From Cladorrhinum sp. PSN259 (lineage: Eukaryota; Ascomycota; Sordariomycetes; Sordariales; Podosporaceae): 64,000 nucleotides of DNA. This document shows positions 55,631 through 64,000 of this stretch, in pieces. The stretch lies in assembly GCA_033725935.1 (NCBI GenBank), contig MU867065.1, positions 1 to 64,000 of the forward strand. The letters run 5' to 3'. Positions within the stretch are counted from its first letter, which is position 1; every line of letters begins with the position of its first letter. The notes under the pieces are model-generated. The model had not been told where the DNA came from. It searched no databases and was given only the letters and a program-made list of their open reading frames with translations. A program made the position numbers and the translations under genes.

Positions 55631-58600
55631 ATGTCTTGCCCCATGTCTGGCATGGCCGGTGGCCAGTGTCCTGCTGGCTCAGTTGCTGGTAGCCGGTCCA
55701 GCAGTCGCATGGGCCCTCGAGGGTGTACCTTCTCCGGATATGCTCAACCTGGTGATATCCATGCAGCTTTTGATGTGAGTGTTGCGAGGCTTCCAACTCC
55801 CAGCGCCGACTGACAGAGACATAGATCCCCAGAGGAGTCGATGCCGAGGAGTGGCTGAGGATGAGGGAACGGAAAGCGATCAACGAGGTCTTGTATTCCG
55901 ACATCCCTTCTGTCCAAGAAATTAGTGGCATGAAGAACATCGACACCCTGAACGTCGCCGAGCAGGATTTATTAGCAGTTGCGCTTGGCGCCCCAGCACG
56001 ACAGGTCATGATCAGAGCTGAGGAGATTGGTCAAAGGACAGGTTGGAAGGATGGTTACCTCAGCGTCGAGCACGGCTTTTGTCCTCCGGACTATAACGAG
56101 TCACCGGGCGCTTTAGCCAACTCACCGGGGAGGATATGGTCCGATCTTTGCGAACGGATGCCCGGTTGTGTCGCACGAGGTCGAGTAAGAGAATCGGTTG
56201 CCGCCCTGCCTATTGTCCAAGGAACCCCAGACATCATCCCCGATAAGGCTCTCTGGGCTGCTGTTGTTGCGCTAGGGATGCTGTGCTCTATCTATCGGTA
56301 CGAGGATAAAAACGACGGACATGAGGGCGTAACGGTAAATCACACAAAGTATCGACCAAACTGCGAGATGAGTGATGACCTGGGTGAAGAGTTGATCAAC
56401 ATCCCTCGAAGCATTGGCCTCCCGTACTGGCAGATCTCCCGACGGCTTGGACGTTCCATCCCTCACCTCACCTTCTTCGACCAGTCTTCGTTCAATATGA
56501 AGATCAAGGATCCAACGTCGACGTACCCCTACGTCGGACGATTCGACAACATGGAGATGCGCTGGCCCGTGTTCGGAGAGCGGACCGAGATTGCCTTCCA
56601 AAAGGGCTGCGCCGACACCTCAGCATCTTTTCAGCATGGGCCTGACGCCATCGCAGCCTGCCAAGAACATGTCATGAACCGCAATGTTGAAGGCCTTCTC
56701 CGAGAGATGGTACGCCTGAAAGAGATTCTCGAACGCATGCCCAATGCCTTCCACACCATCAACACCAACCCCAACTCGGGGGAGAACTACGTCCCCGGTC
56801 ACCAGTGGGTAAGATGGGGTAAGTTTTCAGCACCCTTGAGTAAGCGTTGCCCGGCATCCTCTGGTCTCCAGTTCCCACCATTCCTCGTCATGGACGCATT
56901 TCTGGGTCGCAAGAAATACGATTCGTTCCTCGGGAAGGAAGGGCTTCATCTTAGAGCATGGCTGCCCTCGAACTTGCGAGCATTCATCGCCGCCATTGAC
57001 TACCACTACCGCATTCCAGAGTTTGTTCAGCAGTCCGGTGACCCCCGGCTTATGGGCGTCCTGGATGGCATCATTGAAGCCTACACCGGGGAGAGAGGAT
57101 TCATGGGCACACATCGGTATAAGGTGTTTGGCATTCTCGAGATTGCTAGCAAGACAGGTCGCACGGAAACAAACGGTTTGTCTGGAGCCCCGGACTCCAA
57201 CACTAGGCCCTGGGAAGAAACACACAAGCAGTTCTCCGAGGCTATGAAGGAACGACTCGAGCCTTACCGAGGCAATCTTGCAGTTGAGCCTCATGAGATG
57301 CGCGGAACCTTTGAGGAGTGCCGATACAAATCCCGAATCATCAGCCGCGCCTTTGTTGATAATGATCCCAACCGCTCCATTGCCATGGTGACACTCGATC
57401 TGCACAACACCGGAATCACTTTTCAGCCGGGGGATCGGCTTGCGGTAATGCCATTGAATAGTTGGACCGAGTGTGCAAAGGTCGCTGCCGCTCTTGGACT
57501 GGGAGGTTACCTGGAATACCGGGTCGCTTTAAACGCGCAGTGGAAGCGGTTCGCCCAGCACATCGGTTCCGTCTCACATACCTCAACCCCGCAGCTGACG
57601 GTCAAGGACATCCTGAGGCGTGGTCATCTCGCGCCTATAACCAAGGAGCTTGCCCTCAAGATACACGACATGCTTCGCGCTTCATCCAACACAGTCCTCC
57701 AGGTTTTGGCCACAACTGAGTGGCCGGTCAGCGGCTCGCTTGGCGACCTGCTTCAAGCGGCCTTGACAGATACAAACCCTCATATTTGGGATCAGGCATT
57801 TGATCTGACGGGCGATATGGCATGGCTGACGGATCTGATTCCCGTTGAGATTCCAAGAACTTATTCCATCTCCAACTATTCCCAGGAGCTTCTTCCATCG
57901 GCCGTCGACTTGAGCATTTCCAGAGCAGAATACATGCTCTCTTCCACATTTGCCGGCAACGACAAAGAGGTTCGCGCTGGTGTCGGTAGCGGCTTTCTTA
58001 ACCCCTTCCTCAACTCGAGTGACGAATTGATCGAGACTGACGAGGATATCTTTATTGGCGTGTCTCGGCCTCTCAACTTCCAGCTGCCAATCGACAGAGC
58101 AGCACCATGCGCTTACTTTGCTGGTGGGAGTGGCATTGCCCCTTTCCGCAGCTTCTGGCAGGCTCGTCTCGCTTCCCACAACAACGCAACAGGGAGAGAT
58201 ATTCTTTATCTGGGTGTTCAATCTCGTGACAAATTCTGTTACGAAGAGGAGCTTCGGGACTATGTCGAAGCCGGCCTCATGGAGGTCCACCTTGCCTTCT
58301 CCCGAGACAATAGGGGTCTGGTCTATGATCGCCGCACGCATGATCTTGTTGAGAAGGAAATGCCACCCCGCTACATTGACGCCCTTATCGTGGAACAAGC
58401 AGCCACAATTTCCGAGCTCGTCATGTCCAAAAAGCAGGGAGGTTTGGGTGGCTACCTTTACGTCTGTGGCTCTGTTGCCGTGTTTGACTCGGTCATGAAC
58501 GGCATTCGCAAAGCCATCTACAACCATTGCAGCGCAACCATGGAGACCGCCGAAACTATCATCAACAGGGCCTTTGCCGAGCGGCGCTTTATGCTTGATG

Positions 58601-60516
58601 TCTTCATGACACCCAAACCCATGCCGTGCAACCTTCCTACGATCCCTCTATCTCAGCTCGCGCGCCATACTGGTCATCGACCTGACAGTCGGATGTGGAT
58701 TGGTGTCCATGGTAGCGTCTACGATGTGACCGACTTTTGCCCGATGCATCCTGGTGGTACTTTTATCATCAAATCCAATGCTGGTGTTGACTGTTCCAAG
58801 TCATTCGACAACCTTGCGCACACAAACAATCCAGAAGTTAGCAGTCTTCTCACCAAGTACTTTGTGGGTCAGCTGACGCCAAAGCCCGACTTCCACACGG
58901 TCCCCGAGCTGGGTGATCTCTACGACCTCTGGTCTGCATATCTGCGCGTCACGGTTGAGACACTGGTGGCTCATCAGTTCGAAATGTACGAGATTATGGG
59001 TGCTAGTGATGACGGGACTAGTCAAAAGTATCTCCAAGGTTCGGAAAATATCTGGTCCCGTGAGAATCTGGTCAATATTGGCTTGGGCGTCCGTATGTTC
59101 TACGACTACCAGTCTCGCCTCCTTCAGGGAGGGTTCGCAGCGCTGTTCGGGCCCAAGCTTCAGGAACTTGTTCTCAAGCTTTCATTTACCCTTGCTGATG
59201 CAGCAGGCTCAGGTGATAACATGAGGTTACCTGATGTGCTTGGCATCATTGCCCGTGCAAAGACGTCTCCAGAAGCCGTTGCCACGTCACAAGAAGTTGC
59301 TCTTGTGGGCCAATTTGTTTGTGAAAGCAGCAGCAATGTACGGTTTGCTGAGCGTGGCATCTTCAACTACGCGGGCAAGAGCGTCGAACTGGACATTGAG
59401 CTGCTTGAGGATATCCGTGAAGAGGCATGCCACGGCATGGATGCTTTTGAGAGCGTCATGGCCATGGAGGCCGGAAGCGATGAGCAGAGACTGACTGTTC
59501 TTGCCTCCTTCCTGATGCAAACCCTCGAGCGGATGGCGAGGAGACTAGAGGTCTTTTACTTTAAGCTTTCCCAACACAAGGTGTACTCCCCTGAGCTAGA
59601 GCGAAACCCGGCAAGGACACGATGGAACCTGGTGCGGAGGAGGATCAAGGATGGCTCATTCTTTATTTTGACCCAGGAGACGGTTCTCGGAGCCGCACCA
59701 GCTTACGTGTCTGCTCAACAGAAAAACACGGGCGTTGATTTCGACAGTGTCATGAGCCGTATTCAAGCAAGCATACGCAGTGCCCCAAGATCGGGCCCTG
59801 CTCCTCAGACACTCAACGCAATGCACTTGGCGAGGGCGATTACTCCCCCAGTAGAGACAAATGCAATGGCAACACACGAAAACAACACGGCGGTTAGAGC
59901 AATGTCGAATTTCATCGATGCCAACATGCGTTCCATCCGCAGGCTGAGCAAACTTCCCACAAACCTGTCTTTTGAGCAGATTCAAGCTGCGATGGAACAA
60001 CAACAGCACGATCATGGGAGAGTTGGAAGACCAGGAAGGCCTCCAACCCCTCCATCAAGCTCGACAAAGTCACTACATGTCCGAGGATCATCGCGGGCCC
60101 CATCAATTGAGAGAATGATGGCGTCATACAACAATAGAAGCATGATGCACTCTGCGAGAGGTCCTCATTTTTCTTCGTCGGGTACTACCCCCGGTCACAG
60201 CTTCAATATGTCCGGAAACCATGCCGTCCGATCCCCTCCAACTCCGCCATTGGATGCAGCCACAGCTATGAATGCCATGATGGGGAAGCTCAATGTCCGA
60301 TCTAGGGGGGCTTCAGTGCCGCCTTCCCCTCATGGCAGTGTGACATCTGTGGGGAGCGGGGGAAGCCGGCCGGGTAGGAGTATGAGTGTGAGGTCTGTTT
60401 CACAGCATCAGAGTGCACATGCCACCCGACTGTCTACAACCTCACTGAGGTCGTTCAGATTGGGAAATCATGGAGGGGTTGAGAGGATGCCGTTAAAGAT
60501 TGCACCGACTTTCTAA
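55631..60516 (+). CDS. IDO/PrnB-like haem domain - FAD/NADPH reductase - cytochrome b5 fusion
   Basis: Exons 55631-55774 and 55825-60516 give 1611 residues. A further in-frame 63-nt stretch, 56809-56871 (GTAAGA ... TCCAG), may be an intron, which would leave 1590. Residues about 50-500 resemble the PrnB/DUF1864 branch of the indoleamine-dioxygenase superfamily: IPRSIGLPYWQISRRLGR, FLGKEGLHLRAWLPSNLRAF, then GTHRYKVFGILEIASKTG, whose His (about 478) is the likely proximal haem ligand. Residues about 535-930 form a P450-reductase-type module: FQPGDRLAVMPLNSW, the FAD motif RTYSISN (about 726), and NADPH-site GGSGIAPFRSFW (about 812). No FMN flavodoxin domain is present. Residues about 988-1066 are a cytochrome b5 domain with MHPGG (about 1022) and the second His in DNLAHTNN. 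Residues 1085-1330 are an unrecognised helical region, followed by a Ser/Pro/His-rich disordered tail. It should form a self-supplied NADPH to FAD to b5 to haem chain. No signal peptide or membrane segment is seen. Substrate unknown. Confidence 0.85.
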
Positions 60517-60976
60517 TTTTTATTTATTTTATTTTTTTCGCGATTGTTTGTTCATATACATGCATTTCTTAGTGCACATGATTTTAGTTAGTTGTTTGAA
60601 GGATTTAAATTACATACTATATGTTGAAAAAGAGAAATTTCCGTTCCCTCTCAACAACTATCGGTTCGAATTTAGAAACGTGGTTGTCTTTGACGTCTCT
60701 CCCTCGACCTAAATGTTTCGATACTGACAATCCTCGATGCACTTACATTTACATGTACATACATAGTGGAGGGAACTGGTTGGTCTTGAAGCCTTCCAAC
60801 CCCAAGCGCAACGCACGCACGCACATTAAATGGTCCGCCACGGATAGACGACTTGCTATGTATCTGAAACCGCGGACTACCAGCAAAGAGAAACAAAATA
60901 TTAAAAAAAAAAAAAAAAAAAAAAGACAAAGCATATTATACATAGATGACCAAAAAGCTTCAAAAAGAAGGATGAT
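60517..60976. other. 3' flank of the fusion gene
   Basis: AT-rich, with an A-tract at about 60902-60923 just downstream (relative to tRNA direction) of the tRNA-Ala. The 144-codon frame at 60621-61055 runs over the tRNA and is rejected. Confidence 0.5.
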
Positions 60977-61086
60977 TGGACGAGCCCGGAATCGAACCGG
61001 GGACCTTCCGCAAAGTACTATTAAGTTCCTTGGAAGGAAGAAGGAACGATGCTAAGCGGGCGCTCTACCAACTGAGCCACACGCCC
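60977..61086 (-). tRNA. tRNA-Ala (anticodon AGC) with 37-nt intron
   Basis: The minus strand gives a 110-nt gene. Acceptor GGGCGTG pairs with CTCGTCC with one G-T and one T-T, and the discriminator is A. The D-arm is GCTCAGTTGGTAGAGC. The anticodon stem CCCGC is followed by TTAGCA, then the intron 61049-61013, then T and GCGGA. The T-arm is CCCGG-TTCGATT-CCGGG. The mature length is 73 nt. The intron lies one base after the anticodon, the standard site, and can fold GTTCCTT against AAGGAAC. The outer base pair of the anticodon stem (C-A) and one acceptor pair are mismatched, so function is likely but not certain. Confidence 0.8.
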
Positions 61087-61702
61087 TTTTTGTTGTGATA
61101 TTTTCTGATGCATCAAAGGGTGAGTTGGAGGCTTTGAATGAAAAGAAACAAAACGGTGTTTCGGGGGTCTTTTGTAAGTCCTGACAGCTGCAAGGACATA
61201 TCAGTTGGAATAGAAAATTTACCAACTAACGACAGGAAATGTACTTATTACAACCTGCACCGAAGATGGGTACACACTGCAAGGCAGTACGCCAAGGGTA
61301 GTAGGATGACAAGGGCAATTGAAGGTTGTGGCACGCGTCTCAGACACGGGGTTCACTGTCAATAGTAGGTTGTTCCAACAAAAAGTTAGCGAGAGTAAAA
61401 TTGTAGACAAGTGAACTGTATTACTTGTGTAAGGAATCAGATTCCTTCGGGACGGAGAGTGCCCGGTTACCTCCCTACTTGTAGTATGTACAATATCTAT
61501 ATAGGTTCTCTGAAGTATTTTGTGCCTTCTTGCTCTCCGTGCTCTCCGAGAGAGCACGGAGATCAAACAGACAAAAATAGGGAAGCTCCTGATACCTCAT
61601 AAAGAAAATAGAACAAGCAATCAGGAAGGCAATGACGGAAGGGTAATCTACACAGGAATGGGGAACTAGAAGACTCGATAAAGTATATTCATACACTGCT
61701 GC
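61087..61702. other. Intergenic
   Basis: 5' flank of the tRNA and 3' flank of the two-pass membrane protein. Contains the inverted repeat GTGCTCTCCGAGAGAGCAC at about 61540-61558. No gene recognised. Confidence 0.5.
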
Positions 61703-62930
61703 TTATTGACTATTAACAGCCAGATACCCCAGCAAAATAGCAGCCAGGTTAATCCACACAGAAGAAATAGCAAACCCTCCCTGTATATCCGACCTGGTAG
61801 CGGACCAAGCAATCCCAAACACCAAACTGGACACAACGAGAAACACCACCACAATCAGATAAATGGTCTTCCAATGCCACCCTTCCTCGAAGTGGATCCC
61901 CCAGCCCATAATCTCATTCTCTGCTGATGCCCTCAACTCATGATTCACTGCCTTGGGAATCTGTGAGTAAACCGACTTTTGTTTATCCTTTATCAGCTCC
62001 GGGTGTAAGAAGTAGTGCGTTAAGCGATTCGGTGCTATGGGTGGCATTTGCTTTGGGGGATCCGTTGGGGCTGGGGTGCACCTGTATTCGTCCTGAGCAA
62101 CCTTTGACAATGGCGGTAAGCATATGCAGCTCTGTGAACTTGAGGACGCGCAGGCGTGCTCGTGCTTGTGAACCTCTGTGAAGTCGCTGGAATCGACAGA
62201 AAACTAGACACAAGCTTCTAGTTAGTCTTCATGCTTTAAAAAAAAAATGCGAGATTACAAGTCTCTATCCTTTTTACCATGATTTCGATGATGCTGATGA
62301 TCAGATTCAGATTCACGTACCCTGCAAAGTGCTAAGCGGCTAATACCACGTAGGGTAAACCATGTTCTGGGCTTTCGCCAATCCGAGTATTCTCTGTGAA
62401 GAGCGGCAAAAAGGTCCCGGTCGGTTGAGTAACTATGAACCTCTTTCCGGTGCAACTGCGTCTGTGTCATCCCTTTATTGAGGCATATCAGGAGACGAAT
62501 GATCTCTGTAGGTGGAGGGTTGAAAGGAGCCGGGACTGTCTGGGCAGCGAGCTGATGCATAGGTAATCCTCCTGTAGTAGCGGCGTTCGCCTGTGGTTTG
62601 CTGAAGATCGTATGCCAAATCCGTGAGAATGGACGTGTGCAAAGCCGGGTCAGTCGCCCAATGTTTGTTAATATATCGTGTCCCATGGCAACAACCGTTT
62701 TATCCCTAGCTAAAGTATTATCTGTGCATTCCTCTTTGAGCTCTTTCTCAAGAGTGTCCAGGGCTCCCAGGAAAAGTTCAATATAGTCATCCCAGAGCTG
62801 GGCGCCGCATGCCTATGTTCAATTTCAGCATGACTCTCTGCCACCGAGGATAGAAGTGACATGATCTTACGCATTTCCACCTCAGACGTCTGTGACCTTC
62901 TGGAATTGGGGGTTCGAAGAAGTACGCCAT
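61703..62930 (-). CDS. Conserved two-pass membrane protein with N-terminal WKC-x-CG motif
   Basis: Three exons on the minus strand (62930-62871, 62812-62321, 62203-61703) give 350 residues; introns of 58 and 117 bp are in phase. Exon 1 is MAYFFEPPIPEGHRRLRWKC, and splicing adds ACGAQLWDDYIELFLGAL. WKC-A-CG plus (D)DYIEL is a start I associate with a large group of unnamed fungal proteins. The middle has IRLLICLNKGMTQTQLHRKE and FTLRGISRL. The C-terminal part has CICLPP, YRCTPAP, IAPNRLTHYFLHPE, WGIHFEEGWHW and two helices (IYLIVVVFLVVSSLVFGIAW, INLAAILLGYLAVNSQ). The two cysteines of the WKC-x-CG motif may bind metal with CICLPP cysteines (speculative). Function unknown. The intron after WKC was found only by restoring this motif. 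Confidence 0.82.
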
Positions 62931-63713
62931 GGGGTTGGGTAGGCGATCCAGCAAAACCCAGAGAGCTGGGTAGCCTATATTTTGAGTAGGGGTGCGTTAG
63001 CAATCACGTCTTGTGTCAGAAACGGTGGTGGTGGAACCCGGTGTTGTATTGTGGCTTGAGGGAAAAACTCGGCTTTCTGGGTTAAGCAGCTCCCCAGTGT
63101 CTTTGTTAAAGTCGAAATATAACTACCCGTTTCTCGAGAAGCGGTTAATAAGAATCACATGGTTTTGTTGACGCCGGCCGAAAAAACCTGTTTTATTATC
63201 TTGAAGTGAAAATTACTTTTATTTATTTCTAATAATCAGGAAATCATAAATACAATTTCGTTTATAAGCACGAATAATTACAGATGAATTCCATGCACCT
63301 TCCGGTTATGCCCGCGATAACGCTGTAGCTCAAACAAGGATAAAAATAATTACAATCTGCAGTAGTGTCGTCATCTGACAGACTTCCCAATAATTCCAGC
63401 CCGAGGTGCCTGGCCGGGACCTGCGTACGCCTTGCCGAACCCCCTGCATACCAATACGCTAACCTCTTTTGCCCTGTTCGCGGAGCCAGAGCAAGACGTC
63501 AAACGATAATTCTGGCGTTTCGCGAAACAATAATTGAGCGGATCTAGCCGCGCTGACAGCAGCCCGGTCTGCCTAGTCGCTAATACATCGCGAGGCTCCC
63601 TTGGCAATGGGACGTTTGGCATGAACTGCAGGCCTTGATAAGATGGCGGGATCGCACTCGTGCAATGGGCACGTTTTCGGCGGCTCCTTTTTGTGTGCAA
63701 GTGAGTCTGCAAA
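62931..63713. other. Intergenic, AT-rich in the middle
   Basis: Promoter of the two-pass membrane gene and an AT-rich segment (63180-63380). Open frames here (63371-63763 minus and others) have no motifs. Confidence 0.45.
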
Positions 63714-64000
63714 ATGTCACAAGGAAACGACCGATGCTCCGTGAACTCGGCATGGGCGGCCACTCGGGAAGCCTATATTGCGGCGGATACGGATAATCAG
63801 CTGCGTAGCTGGTGGACCAGTCAACCAGGCGATGTACCTTTTGCGAGGGCGCTGGGGCAGTCCTTTGGGGATCAGAGGACGTTTTTTGAGTGTGGGATTA
63901 ATAAGGAGGCTTCGTGCACTATTTCGGGGTGTGATGGTTGGTGCCCACACCCACATCGGTGGAGAGAATCAAGAAGAGGAGAGGAGACTGATGGAATAAT
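63714..64000 (+). CDS. Partial fungal secreted-type protein domain, cut by window end
   Basis: The frame from ATG 63714 stays open to the window end. It encodes SAWAATREAYIAADTDNQLR, then SWWTSQPGDVPFARALGQSF, FFECGINKEASCTISGCDGW. The arrangement (helix, SWW, a helix before a C...C...C run) resembles a C-terminal domain I have seen in unnamed fungal secreted proteins. The start is uncertain: a GTGAGT lies 19 bp before the ATG, so the ATG could itself be intronic or the exon could begin upstream. A splice site near 63930 (GTGTGATGG) is also possible. Low-to-moderate confidence, incomplete. Confidence 0.45.
   Translation, partial: MSQGNDRCSVNSAWAATREAYIAADTDNQLRSWWTSQPGDVPFARALGQSFGDQRTFFECGINKEASCTISGCDGWCPHPHRWRESRRGEETDGI

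Noticed and set aside
55631..55813. Treating the first 60 codons as a separate small gene
   Set aside because: A GTGAGT donor at 55775 and ATAG acceptor at 55824 join it in phase to the long frame, so it is exon 1 of the fusion gene.
57682..58527. 281-codon minus-strand frame inside the fusion gene
   Set aside because: Antisense shadow of the strongly supported reductase module.
60621..61055. 144-codon plus-strand frame
   Set aside because: Runs through an A-tract and into the tRNA-Ala gene.

Overview
The window looks like nuclear DNA of a filamentous ascomycete (Pezizomycotina, most likely a Sordariomycete). Genes are split by short GT-AG introns, mostly 50-110 bp and many with a CTAAC or CTGAC branch site. 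Two genes are nuclear tRNAs, one with an intron in the anticodon loop. The gene set is typical of this group: Pth11-like and CFEM receptors, HET-domain genes, GMC oxidoreductases, a GH7 glycoside hydrolase, F-box-like proteins and small cysteine-rich secreted proteins. No species or gene symbol can be assigned from sequence alone.

Layout. 1-7.7 kb: a LINE reverse-transcriptase fragment at the left edge, a deaminase-like/MYND fusion gene, a secreted GMC oxidoreductase and a Pth11-like membrane protein. 7.7-12 kb: no gene seen. 12-13.5 kb: an intracellular protealysin-like M4 metallopeptidase. 16.7-19.7 kb: a small zinc-ribbon protein and an ankyrin protein. 19.7-23 kb: gene-poor, with polypyrimidine and tandem repeats. 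23-28.5 kb: an F-box-like gene, then three diverged copies of an unnamed cysteine-rich family. 29-30.7 kb: a CFEM/Pth11-like receptor. 33-38.3 kb: a C2H2 zinc-finger protein, a one-pass membrane protein, a cysteine-rich membrane-anchored protein and an F-box/2EXR-like protein. 39-42.5 kb: a second GMC oxidoreductase and a small secreted protein. 43.5-45.3 kb: tRNA-Ser and a six-pass membrane protein. 46-48 kb: a decayed HET gene. 49-53.7 kb: a GH7 enzyme, a HET-domain gene and a D-2-hydroxyacid dehydrogenase. 55.6-60.5 kb: a protein of about 1600 residues joining an IDO/PrnB-like haem domain, an FAD/NADPH reductase and a cytochrome b5 domain. 61-64 kb: tRNA-Ala, a conserved two-pass membrane protein and a gene cut by the right edge.

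Most neighbours are not functionally linked; this is not a clear biosynthetic cluster. The strongest candidates for new biology are the self-contained haem-oxidase/reductase/b5 fusion and the local expansion of the cysteine-rich family. All three copies of that family keep the same 29-nt first exon, but the middle copy has ATT where the others have the ATG start.

Exon limits were read by eye from splice consensus, frame continuity and family motifs. They have not been tested by alignment or RNA data.
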